This document shows positions 12,696 through 24,420 of a stretch of 64,000 bases of DNA, one piece after another (position 1 is the stretch's first letter; each line of letters opens with the position of its first letter). The notes beneath the pieces were generated by a model. It was given only the letters and a program-made list of their open reading frames with translations, was not told the origin of the DNA and did not search any database. Origin of the DNA: Penelope pileata (lineage: Eukaryota; Chordata; Aves; Galliformes; Cracidae); contig WBMW01005542.1 of NCBI GenBank assembly GCA_013396635.1, positions 503,955 through 567,954 on the forward strand, given 5' to 3'. Position numbers and translations under genes: made by a program.

Positions 12696-14984
12696 CCCAA
12701 ACAAACAACTAGATTTTTTTCTCCCATGCACCCTGCTTTATCTACTCTTTCCCAAAGTCTCCAAAATAATGTCATGTGCATGAGAGTTCTCTGAATTCTT
12801 TGTTTCTGGTTATCATGAGACTCATGATTTTACTCCATGATTTTGGAACTACTTGCATAGAACTAATATACAGTATTCTGTGTCACTGTGCTGTATTTGA
12901 GTAAATATCAGTGTCTTTAATTCATTTTTGTCATAACTTAATTTCTAATATGCAAATTACAATGCTTAGAAATGAGTTACAGGAAACTTGAATTGAGCTG
13001 TTAATCTCAGGCTTCACAAACCTCTCTGCCTTCTGAAACAATGGATGGCCAGGAGAGTGGTCAGTCACTGAGAAATGAGTGAGCTAGCAGGGTTAGATCA
13101 CCGCAAATGCATGGAGCAATTGTGCATCAGCCATATATGACCAATTTAACCTGTCTGGTTTCTGCAGTGATGCCAATGTGTCAAAAAGACACCAGTTTGC
13201 ACTTTGGCCTCTGTAACTGACAGCTCCATCTCCGTAGGTTTCCAGATGAACTTAATGTCAGTCTGTTTTTCTATAAGGGGAAAATGTCCCTATTTCAAAT
13301 GCATGAATGATCTCTACAGTCTAAACAGTACCTTATTAATAACATGAGTATCATGGGGCTGTCGTTAGACATTATCAAGACCAAGAATAAACTGTATCAT
13401 TCTTTTATGTGCCCATATGGTTTCACAATATTTCCTCCCTATTGGATTGTTCTTGGTTTTGGCATCTAGAAGCTATCTGGAACAATATGCTACAGGTTTC
13501 CAATCATGTCCATGTAATTGGAGTAGCACCATACCAAGACCATAGCTGCTGGCATCTGCTGAAACAGCTGTAGACTTAGAAACATCATAAAATGCCAGAA
13601 CTGAGGATATAGTTGATAGAGTCTTTAAACCCTCAAAACGCACCCTTGTTCTTTATCCCATTTCTTTTCACTGTCTGTTCTAAGTAGTTTATGAAAGAGA
13701 TTGGCCTTTTTAATGAGAGGTTAAGTATGAATTTACTTCAAATTTTATCATGCTGATGAGCTATTCTAGTTCTGATGCATTTTTATATAGTGTTATTTCA
13801 ACTATAGCCTTAATTTTTTTCCTGCCTCCATTTTTCTCTGCCAGTCACATACACTGACTGCTGTAGCTTGTATTTTCCTCTGTTTCTGTCCAGCAACTTC
13901 AGTTGCCTTCTGAACTTGTGTTAATCCTGAAGTTGCAATGTTTCTCTAACTCCCAATAAATTACAGTTGTAATTATGTTTTCCCTCTAAGACTTATACAA
14001 GCTCCTTTGGAATCGGTCAGAGCTACCTGTGATGCCAAACTGGTTAACAGAAGCATATTTTCTGAAAGTTGTCATCATTTCAGCATTGTCATGATGAAGT
14101 GGATCTTGTACAAGTCCTTACCTGCATCTTGTAAGAATACTGACTTACCATTTGATTCTTAACTGGATCTTCCTGCTGACAAGAACACACCAAAGAAAGA
14201 TATATTAAGTCCACTTCTGTGATATTTTCACAACAACTGATACCAAAAAGCAAACAAAAATACCACTTCAGTTTCCAATCATCCTACAAAAATTTCTTTG
14301 AAGTACAACTTTTGGCAATACTTGGCACAAGATAAACATATACTGCTTCCGTTGGGTTAAACGGCTTTTTCTGGAATTTAACAGATTTCACTAAAGTTAC
14401 CTAATTTACTGTGTGCTACGCAAAACCTGCTTGAAAGATTTGCTTGTAGTAACAGTACTAGGATAAAAAGTCACCAGAACATGCTCTTTGCCCTAATAAC
14501 CAAAGCAGATGTATGACGTATCTCCATCCAACTGAGCTTTTGAACACTACCCTGGGGTTGTTCAGTGTAACAGTAGAGTTTTTTGTTCTGTTTTTTACTG
14601 CTGTTTTAAATAAGTAAATAAGTAAGACTTAAACAAACAAAAATGAAAAAGCCAAGAGAGGATTTGTTTTTCCGTCAGCCTTAATGGAGACTGCAGGTAT
14701 CCCTTTCAGATTACTTATTATCTCCTATGCTACGCTGTAAACATTTTTCAATTTTTTGGAGCCTGACCCCTTGTCACTAAAAGAAAGTGGAAATTTCAGG
14801 CACATCCTTGGTGAAGTCAGGACAAGGAAAATAGAACGGGTCTTGGCAGTATTAGGTTCTTTATATCTCAGCTGCTTACCTGTCCTCAGTTTCTTCCTAC
14901 TGGTGACAGCAATACCTTTTCCACAGTAAAAGTAAAGGCCAGCTGGAAACAAGGAGGTGCCTGTGAGCATGCTTCTCCTGCATT
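12696..14984. other. gene-poor non-coding DNA
   Basis: AT-rich sequence with stops in all frames. I see no recognisable repeat, RNA gene or exon. Nothing further can be supported. Confidence 0.6.
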
Positions 14985-15094
14985 TGAGCCAGACCCAACA
15001 CGTCTGCAAAGCAGAGGCACTGGGGTGAAGGCACTTGTGTGGAGACACATTCACCCCAGTGCCTCTGCTTTGCAGACGCGTTGGGTCTGGCTCA
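14985..15094. repeat. near-perfect inverted repeat, 45-bp arms with 20-bp loop
   Basis: The left arm 14,985-15,029 and right arm 15,050-15,094 are reverse complements with a single mismatch (an A in the left arm opposite C in the right, at 15,000/15,079). The 20-base loop contains a smaller GTGT/ACAC pairing. Homology between the arms stops abruptly at both ends. No target-site duplication or transposon end is recognised. Such high identity suggests a recent origin, for example a templated fold-back during replication, an assembly chimera, or a selected RNA hairpin. The near-complete pairing is unlike a normal microRNA precursor. Confidence 0.95.
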
Positions 15095-15123
15095 TTTTCT
15101 CAATATAGACTGCTCAAGTTTGC

Positions 15124-15197
15124 TTGCTTTCCTTTCTTCTTTCCTTTTCTTTCTTTCTTTTTCTTTCTCATCCGTCCTCTCCTTTGCTTTCTCACCC
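15124..15197. repeat. pyrimidine (CT-rich) tract
   Basis: Almost uninterrupted C/T with TTTC-type units, starting only 30 bases after the large inverted repeat. It is a low-complexity tract that could adopt triplex-type structures. Confidence 0.8.
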
Positions 15198-17374
15198 TCA
15201 TAAGTTCTTATTGCTGTGACAGCTATCCCATATTTTTAAAATTTACCTTGGCTTTCTCCTGTAAGATTTCCATGAGGCATATTTGTCAGTTCTTTAAAAT
15301 CCTTTGTATATCAGGCACTCTCTGATGTGTTCATTCCTGTTGGTATCAAAGCCACAAAGCTCTCTGTATTCATTTTGAGTCTATCTGAAGACTTAAATCA
15401 CATCAGAATGTACTTACCAAGCTTGTTAAGGGCAATATCTTAGCATCACCTTCCTTTAGAAAGACAAATGATTTATAAATATTTTCTGCTTCACTTCACA
15501 TTGGATAAATTGACATGCTAACATGTACATCACCACTCTGTGTTGAAATGTATGTGCTGCAGTTTTTGTAGCACCAATTTTACTCATGCCATTTGATTAC
15601 AATCATGGCTGGAAATCTAGACAACATTACATTTTATTTAATAATTAATTTCTGAAATGGTGTCAGAAAGCACTATAAAAAGACAACCAAGAGCTGCTTT
15701 TTTCATGGATATAACTTCTAGAGGCTAATGGTAATTCTGGGGAAAAACTTCAGTGTGGCATATCAGTCTTCCTTAAAAAAAATAATAAAACCCTGTGGCT
15801 TAAAGTTCTGCCTGTGATGAAGGCTTCTGGCCTTGTGAATTAGAAACTACAACTTGCTTTGTTAATATTTGCAAGTGTTTCTCCTCACTACCAAGTACTT
15901 ATGTTTCCAAAGAGAACCAGAATAACAGAGAATACAAGACTTGAGGGAAAAAATAAATATGAGTCTAATCTCTCCTGCCAGTCATGGAGTAATTGTTGTA
16001 TTCTTAGCAGAAATACAAAATCTGCTCGAGTTTATACATCAACACTTTGGTTACAGCCTGTACTGGATTCCTCGTGTCAAGGTCACAGGGATCTCAGCAC
16101 AAACCTATCTGCCAAAAACTCTCCCGTACCAACCAAGAATATGCAGGAGTGGCCTTGCTGATCCTCCCCAGCTCTAACGGTGATACTGTTCCAAAATACA
16201 CCCAAGTGCACATCCTCTCAGCACAGATTTTCAGTTCTGCTGTCCACAGCCAGCTGCGATGAAGCTCATTGTCATTGCCCCCAGTGCTGCTCAGCAGACC
16301 CTTTTTTATTAACTGCATAAAACAGAAACTGAAAATAAATGGGGTGAAGAAAAGGAGCGTACTTTTGATTTTTTTTTCTGTTGACAACATCCCTGTTCTG
16401 GCATTTTCTGATGTTTCTAAGTCTACAGCTGTTTCAGCAGATGCCAAAACAGGATTTACATCTCCATACAGGCACAATAAGACTACTATCTCTACTCTGC
16501 TCTGCTGATACTGTTGGCTTTATGAGGTATCACTCTACCTTTCTTGATACAGACAAAACACCAGAAAACAAACAGTAGCCTCACCTCATCCACCAACAAT
16601 CCTGCTTTCCATCTGGGACCCAGACTACAGCATCCAAGCGAAGTCAGCTCACAAGTAGTCAGGTTACCCTACCACAGTACACTCTGTGCAGTGGTGCCTG
16701 CTGCTTTTCAGAAATTTGGTCCTGATAACAGCACAGCATCACTTGTGCATGTTGAAGTATGACATAATTTAAAATAACAACAATAGTAAGTTAGCGGGAA
16801 GAAATATTTAGTAAATATACAGATAAAAATATAAAGGAAAGTGTCTGGAATGGGTCTTCTCAGTAAAGGGAGCAGGGAGTTCATTTCCTCTCCCTGTGGT
16901 GACCAAGTATGCAACTTAATATTACAGTGAGGGAGAAGAAAGGCTCCATCGCCTTGTTTATATCTGTAGGCATTAGCTTCCTACGCTGGGTGGGCAGTTC
17001 TTGGAGGCTGAATATCTTTCTCTGTAAACTGATTTCACCATTTGGATATTATTATACAACACCATAGCATCAGTATCTGTAGCAAAACCACCACAGATCA
17101 TTTCAAAGGGTACTCACGCTATCAAATATACTATTTTGAATTGCATGTTTTTTTCAACAACTCAGTAGAATTGGCAAGCATAGCTTCTTTATAAAGGAGC
17201 AAGAATAGATCTGTTTTTATGGCAACTGTGGTTCTTGGTAAGGAAGAAAATGAAAGGAAATGATTCACAGGCTTTCTGATAAGCACGAAGTGTCATGTAA
17301 TAGTATCATGTCATAAAGTACATGATCACAGCATTCAACATGACAAATATTTTCTTAAGTTCTTTAATGGTTTT
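15198..17374. other. gene-poor non-coding DNA
   Basis: Frames up to 127 residues (16,094-16,477) have no domain and overlap other chance frames. No repeat family, exon structure or RNA was recognised. Confidence 0.6.
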
Positions 17375-17600
17375 AATAGTGCTTAGCTCTACCATAGTGC
17401 TTTTCACCAGTGCACTTCACAAACCAAAATGTCCAGTGAGCAGGTGAGGAAATGGACCATGGGGTGAATAAAAGGGACAACTGACCCCAGAACACATCCG
17501 GCGAGTCACTGGCCACTGGCACAGGATTAAGGAAGGTCGAGTGGAGGGCTTTCAGGCCCAAGCAATATTGCCAGGCCCCTAGTCTGGAGAATCACAGAGA
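17375..17600 (-). mobile_element. decayed MIR/CORE-SINE-type relic
   Basis: The segment has the order of words seen in reversed MIR-like tails: GTGCACTTCACAAACC near 17,410, an A/G-rich middle, then CGGCGAGTCACTGGC near 17,500 and GGATTA near 17,525. This parallels the family's 'gcgctttacaaa ... gcgagtcagtggcagagc ... ggatta'. It is strongly diverged, as expected for a relic older than birds. Confidence is moderate because I cannot align it to a consensus. Confidence 0.4.
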
Positions 17601-20573
17601 AAAGAATCTATTCTTCATTCAGTAAGGAAGTTTAACACTCTCAAGCCACCAACTTCTCTTCCCAATGAGAGAAAAGCTCAAAAGAGAAAGAAAATTCAGA
17701 AAAATCCGGAGTTACATACCTTCTGTAAATCTCACCAAATGCACACCAACTCTGCAACACATATGTATGTTCGTCGCTGAAAGGAAAGAACATCCACACA
17801 GAATCACAAACCCAAGGGACTGCTAGCAGCTGGGTCAAGGCACACTTTCCTTCAGATTGAACCTGTCCTAGTGTAAAATAGTCAAAATTGGGAAACCTCT
17901 CCAAACCTCCCCACAAGATTAGAAACCTCAGCAAATGTCACAGAAGCAAAAATAGTCTCACATACTAGGTTTCTTTCCAGAGTATTAATCAGTAAGCCTT
18001 AATGAACTTTAAAATAAGCCTATTATTAATTTGTGCTGTGGTAAATTTTAGAGTAATGCTAATTGCTTAACATTAATAGCCAATAAAAGTACAGTGGTTC
18101 ACACTCATATTTTTTGTAATATTTTTTTCCAACAACACTATGGCATCTTCTGTTTTTATTTACTTCCTTTTTATGTTTGTATTGGCCTATGGCACAAATA
18201 TACATTGTGGACCTCTCCCTAATTTGTATTGCAAGAGCTTTTTGAGTGTGGGCTCACACAAGTACTGGAGCTTATTACAGCTACCAGCCCCAACTCTTTT
18301 AGCCGTGAAAGGAAATATCAGTCTATCCAACAGTGTGATCCCAAGCTCTCACACACATACAGCATGGCAGCATGGTGCCCAAGGACTTTGTTCCCACTAA
18401 CCTTACACAAGCATAGAACGATATTCCAGGCCTAATCTGAAAAATACAAGTTCCTTTCTACTTCCCTAGATTAGCTTCCACTGCTGCATTTAATTCAATG
18501 TGAGTTGGCCTTGTCATATTGATGTCCTCCTTTAGTTTCTACTGGCTAATTTTTTTTTTCATACTATACAGTCAGTATAATACAAAACCAAACATAAACA
18601 AATTTTGTTTAAACCATATCCTATACAAGCACTACAGTTTCAGAAGACAGGGAGCATGGCTTACCATTAAAGGACTTCTCAATGTTGACTGCTTCAGTGC
18701 ATGGCTGCTCTGTTTGTGGTAGGTGCTTTTCACGTCTGATGTTCTCCAAGAATGGTCCAGGCCAGCCTAACCTTGGTAGACCATGCATAATCTGTCACCT
18801 GTTTGGTGGCACCAAATTTTGTATCAATTTTAATATGGGCTTCTCTGTTTGTTGTTTTTTTTTCCTCTTGACTGCCTCTGGTTTCTTGATAATGCATCTC
18901 TTTCCTTGATGCGTTTTCTTCCCTGCCGTTTCATTTCATGGCACTGTTTTGAAACAGATGCTCTGGCTACTTGCACAGTCAGTCCTGCCAGCTTCATGAT
19001 TCTTCCTTGCTGTTTTTGACTGTAACCCTCAATTTACTAAGGCCTAATTGTAAGAGAGAATGTGAAAAAAGACCAAGTAGGCAAAAGATAAAAATGTACT
19101 GTAAGAAATTCAGCATACATTTTCTGCAGCGTATTTTATTTTTTTCGTAATAAGAGTTTCTGCTTCCATGCTTTTTATTTTGGATAGAATGAAAATATAT
19201 TCTTCCAATAACTTAGTTTAAAATTTGCTATCTAATAAGATAGAACCTCTTGGAAGAGAGTTGAAAAATGTTCTTGCTCCTCATCTGATGCTTACTTAAG
19301 TGATTCAGAAATATCAGCACGATTGCTTAAAGCTACGTGCAGAAAATGTATGTTTGAGAATACAAATAGATTGCTTACTTTATGTACAAAATGATACATG
19401 ATGTCAATAATACATCAGTGAGGACTCTGTACTCAGGATGTTTAAAGCTAGTAACCAGGTATCTCAGTATGACATAGGTTTCTAATCTTAGGAATCCAGA
19501 TTTGACATTTTCTATCTTAATTTTTAATCCATACCATAAACACAACAGAAAAACAGATACTTATCAATAGCAATTTTGCACCTGGAAAGTCCTTGGATTT
19601 CAGCATTTATGACTGGTTTTAGTATTAAGAGATGCCAGTACATTTGGATGTAAAATGCAAGATCATTTCCTAAAAGAAGCATAGTGGATTAGTAAGTTTT
19701 TAGCAAAAACTCTCCACTTCATATTACCCTTTCTGTGAATTCCCTTTGTCCTCTAAGGAGAAGAAATTATCTCTCTAGACAACATTTCAGTCAGTGATTT
19801 CCAGGAAATCCAGCTGCTGTATCAGAGAAGATCTTTACTCAATAGTTTACACTGGTCATTGGAATTTTAAGTTCCTAATGGTAAGGACTGTTTGTTGCAT
19901 ATGTGACCATTTGGTCATAGGACCATTACACACAGACCACTAAGCATGCTTCTTTTGATTTAATATGAAGTGTACTTCACCTTGGTGGTCAGTCATGACA
20001 CAGAAAGAAAGAAATGAAGTGATAAAGATGAAACAGTATATGAATCACCCTGGAGTTACCTTACCTAAAAATATTCATACCAATACAGCAAAACTAGAAA
20101 AGTTACAGTAGGGCAGTTTTTTATGAAGAACATCAAAGGCAGGAAGAAGGCATTGTGATTCTGTTTTTATAAACTCTTAAGATCCAAAGAGTCATCCAAA
20201 TACCAACAGGAATATTTGTCAAGACAAAATCAAACTCTTAGTGGTTGATGTGGTAAAATAAAGACATAGATAGCACCAATGTTTGTGGATTATTCCAAAA
20301 TTCCTACACAAGTGTGAATTTTTAAGATTATGTCTTCTGATAAGAAGTGTCATGAATAATAAAATATATGTAACTATGCAGTGTTGTTTGTAACCCTTCA
20401 TATATCAAACTTCTGCAAGTTTCATTAACGTGTCAATTTTTCAGCAAGTATGGAAAGGTTCAAGAACATAAGAGTTTGACAAAATAAGGTTATACATGCC
20501 CAAACAATTCAAGTGAAATGAATAGTTAAGATAAGTTGGATGGTTTTGACCTCAAACCAAACAAGTTGTGTGG
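17601..20573. other. gene-poor non-coding DNA
   Basis: AT-rich sequence with many short T runs. No protein, RNA or classified repeat is recognised. Confidence 0.6.
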
Positions 20574-20602
20574 TTTTTTTTTTTTGTTTTTTTTTTGTTT
20601 TT
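20574..20602. repeat. poly(T) tract
   Basis: Twelve, then eight-plus T bases interrupted by single G residues. It could be the poly(A) end of an old reverse-strand insertion, but no adjacent retroelement is recognised. Confidence 0.8.
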
Positions 20603-21430
20603 AATTTAAATTCCCACTGAGCTTTGGATTTCATTCAAAGCTGAAACTCATGGCAAAACTCCAGGGTCCTTCTTCGTGTTGTCTTGACCTTGGGCCCGTT
20701 GTGTTACTGTGTCATGAGGCAGAGCAGTCACAATGATTTAACCTCTCCAGACTCCTAGAGCATTTGTTGATGATAGCCAAGTTACAAGGAAGAGCATAGC
20801 TCTTCTTCCATGCCAAACTGAAATTAGAGGAACTCTTTCTGGGGGATCAGTCCCTTAGACAGGATATGCTGGATTTAGGAACCATCTAATGGCACATAAA
20901 CTGACTCTTAACAAACGAAAGAAGTTGGGCTAGGGAGGACAAATTTGAAAAACAAAAAAGGTTGTACAAAGATTTAGCAAGAAAAATAGCAGCATTTTGC
21001 CTAGCTTTACTGTAAAACAAATATTTCTGTGAAAGAAAACAAATTCATTAGTCTCAAACCATAAGTGTTCATTTCAGAATGATCAGCTATAGCTGAGCTA
21101 CTCCTAAACCCCACATCTTGGTCAATTGGTCAATGGCAGGTCCACAGGCCAGGCAGAAAAACTGCAAACAAGCCCAGGTAGAGATGAATGCTTAATTATA
21201 AACAGGTCACATTTTGTCACATGCCATTTGCATGCCATTGTGAATCTTTGCAGTTTTAAATGGATGATATTTTACTTTGAAATCTTAAAATCAGAAAATG
21301 TCAGGTTCAATTGTGTGTTCTCAGATTCGAGATGTAAATGGCCTTTTAAATCCACACACAATATTTTGATAGAGCCTGTAAAGTGCACGTACAGCCTGAA
21401 ATTCGAAACGAGTGGAAAAAATAAATGTCA

Positions 21431-21460
21431 CGCAATTGTACTCTGCGCAATTGTACTCTG
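21431..21460. repeat. perfect 15-bp tandem duplication
   Basis: The unit CGCAATTGTACTCTG occurs twice in immediate succession without mismatch. It is probably a recent replication-slippage duplication. Confidence 0.95.
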
Positions 21461-21599
21461 CTGAAATTTCAGCTTTTCTCAGAATTATCCCAGCCAAATA
21501 TCTAAAGTTTTCTTTTGAGAATCACGAAGGGTTAAGGCAGCTTGTTTGGCATTAGATATTTGTATAATGAGCTTTTACTGAAGTAATTAAAATTTGTTT

Positions 21600-21985
21600 A
21601 TAATTAATACAGATGAATTGGTTTCTGCACAATAATAGTTAGGAGATTAACAAAGGCCACATTTTGGCAACAGGACTACATTCTTTTCCAAGTGCTGTGG
21701 GACTTTATCCAATGAATGTCTGTCCAATCCGGCTGATTCTTCAGAGATGCCATATGGCACTGCTATGCATTACAATTTTTTTTCTAAAAGGCAGCCATAT
21801 GACATAACTGATCTTCAAAACGTTGTCAGAAGGCATTACCTGGGTAGGCTGCGAGCTGCTTTCCAAAAACTTAGCAAGCACAGGGGCTATTAATTATGAG
21901 CAAAAGAAATGTGCACGCACACGCTGGAAAGTTGGCATCTTTTCCTCTCCAGTCACAGCTGAGTATCTCTTAAACTGCTCAAGCT
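21600..21985. promoter_or_regulatory. candidate conserved non-coding element
   Basis: The block is balanced in composition, free of simple repeats, and dense in developmental transcription-factor words: TAATTAA and TTAATTA, AACAAAGG (SOX/TCF-like), CAATAATAG, CATATGGC and its partner CCATATGAC 40 bases apart (E-box CATATG twice), and GCTATTAATTATGAGC. No open frame or repeat explains it. Typical vertebrate enhancers near developmental genes look like this. Conservation is inferred from texture only. Confidence 0.3.
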
Positions 21986-24119
21986 AGGAAAGTGAAGAGG
22001 ATTTTATCTTTTTTTAACTTTACACATCTTCCTCTAAAACATTAATGCAGCAATTTCACAATCAAGCTGCCTGAGAAGCATCAGCACATCTGACCCCAAA
22101 TGCCCATGAATGTCTTACTTTACCAGCTGCATGTGTTCTTACACTAACTCCATTGCTTTCACTAGCACATTTTCTTAGATTAAAAAATTGTTGCCTTTCC
22201 ACACCCTCACATATGTCCTCTGAAACCATGATCTAAACCATCCTTGAAGCCAGCTATATTATTTGTTTTATATGTATATTTGCCTATTGCTTGTTGTATA
22301 ATTTGCCTTCATTTTAAAGGGACTAAAGGCCCCAGTGTCTGCAATAATTGATATGTTGTTATGAATGACATTTAAAGGCTTTTGTTTAGTTCCTTTTCAC
22401 AACATGGGAGCTGTGGCATCACCATGGGTAATTCATGTACCCTGTTCTTCTTTAGTCTCCTTATTAAACCAATGGACATGACTCCTCATTCTGCTCTGCT
22501 GAAGCTCCCGAGCTGTTCCGCTTACACTACTAGAAATCTAGATCTTCTCAAACTTAACCTGGGAATATTTGTGGTAGTTCTCAGGTCAGAAAATTTCTAC
22601 CAAACTGAGAATATACTAGGGGTTTATTTGCAATGTGACTCTTTTATGCAACTGATTTTCAAATAGCTCTTCTAATGGGTCGTATGCTTACCCATGTAGA
22701 CAAGTTTTTTGCCTAAAGAGGAAATCATTTTTTGTGGATTTACTTGGGATAGTAGATAGGCTTCTCTTACCTACATGTTTAGTCCCCAGTTCCTGATTAG
22801 GCTTTTCGGTTTGCCTGCACTTAAATTTGCAGTCTGCTTTTTTGATATTTCTTAAAAAATGTTTAATGATCCATAATAACCACTGACTGATTGGTGCAGA
22901 CACACTGTACTGCTTTTATCCACACTTACACATGAGTTTGGTCTAGGATGTTGACATTTTAGTGGAAATATTCTGAGTTCTGATGATGTCTCCCATAGTA
23001 CATTCTTCACCTGGTGGCCTATAGTTCTTGTTTTTCTGCTATAGTATTCAAATAACAAATAGCAAAATTTGGAGTCAAATTAAATGATTATTGTGGTTTT
23101 TCTCTCACAAGGTTCTTTAGGTATTGTCTAGTCATGCGGACTACTATAGCAGTCTTTTGGAGATTAGAAAAAACAGGCTTCTACAAGGATATCAAAAAGT
23201 CATAAAAGGGACTGCAGAACTAAGGCATGATCAGAAAAAGTGGAAGCTGATATTGAAAATCTTCCACATAGAATTTGTTTTGAAATGGCTTTATATTTTA
23301 CACATTGGATGCTGGCGAAGGATTGCAGTGATTGCTGCTGCATATCTGAATATGCACCACTGAGTGCTGACACACGTCCTTGTAATAGGCTCTTGGAGCA
23401 GTGAGGGTATCACATCAAAACTGTCTGCATTGCTACAGCTTTCTGAGAGCTTGATATTTCTCATGGCTATGAGCATGTAGGTAAGGAGCTTAGTGCTGGT
23501 GGAACAGAATGTGACATTAGTGTAAAGGATTTATCAAGATGATGCTGGCTCAAAAGATGGAGTACCATACAAAACGTTTCATGATTAGGTTTCCTAAAGT
23601 GATCAGCGGCAGTGTGTGGGATATGTGGGCTTTCTTTTTGCTCATCACACTACACTTGTAAATTTATAAATGGACTTTCTTCTTCATGCTGTTTGAAAGC
23701 TGCGCTGCTTGGAGAGCTTGACTGTACTGATGGCCACTGCACTGAAAAAGCTCAACCGTTCTAATTTATTGGATGTTTTCTGCAATGAGAAATGGAAATT
23801 TTGTTCTCCTGGTCTATTTGGCAACACCATTCACTCTGCCCTTATGGAAAATGCAGCTTCCCTGGAGAATATTTCCCTGGTCAGCTCAATGGGACAGCTA
23901 AACTATTTCTCTTTTCCCCAAATACCTGTAGAAAAATGGAACATATGTTTAGGGGACTGGAGGGAAAAGGCTGACTTCTACCCTTGAATTTGCTAGTCTC
24001 AGAGCAGATTCCTGCTGGAGCCAGTAATTACTTAGAAACCTGGAGTCAGGCATTTACTAGGCTTCAGGTTGGTAGCTGGTGACATCTGTGAGCAGTGCAT
24101 GTGTTTATGTTTTGCTCAT
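21986..24119. other. gene-poor non-coding DNA
   Basis: Nothing is recognised apart from chance frames such as 22,382-22,666. AT-rich with no classified repeats. Confidence 0.6.
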
Positions 24120-24420
24120 GATTGCTGCACATTACGTTAATGTGTAGTGGCTGTGATGCATGCACCTATTAATGCTTCCTGTGCGGGTTTTAGTGTGATG
24201 TAACATATGTGAGTAATCGAAGAATGCATGTTTGGACTTTAATGTAGTGCTTGCTAAGGTGCAGGGAAAGCTGTAGAGTAAATTAAAAGGTTTATGAATG
24301 AGAACAGAGTAGGTGGGCATATTTATTGATTATGCTAAATTCAGAACCTTGCTGACCAATGGATATTCAATGAATAATGAATATGCACATTTCTTTGTCA
24401 GCAATTAAAAAAATATCAAA
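24120..24420. promoter_or_regulatory. candidate conserved non-coding element
   Basis: Rich in homeodomain/POU/SOX words: TTACGTTAATG, CTATTAATG, TTATTGATTATGC, GGATATTCAATGAATAATG, ATATGCAC and TTTGTCAGCAATTA. It lacks simple repeats. It resembles a developmental enhancer core; no alignment was possible. Confidence 0.3.

Noticed and set aside
14985..15094. microRNA precursor
   Set aside because: The stem is almost perfectly paired over 45 bp with no bulges, unlike Drosha/Dicer precursors, and the mature family is not recognisable. Kept as an inverted repeat only.
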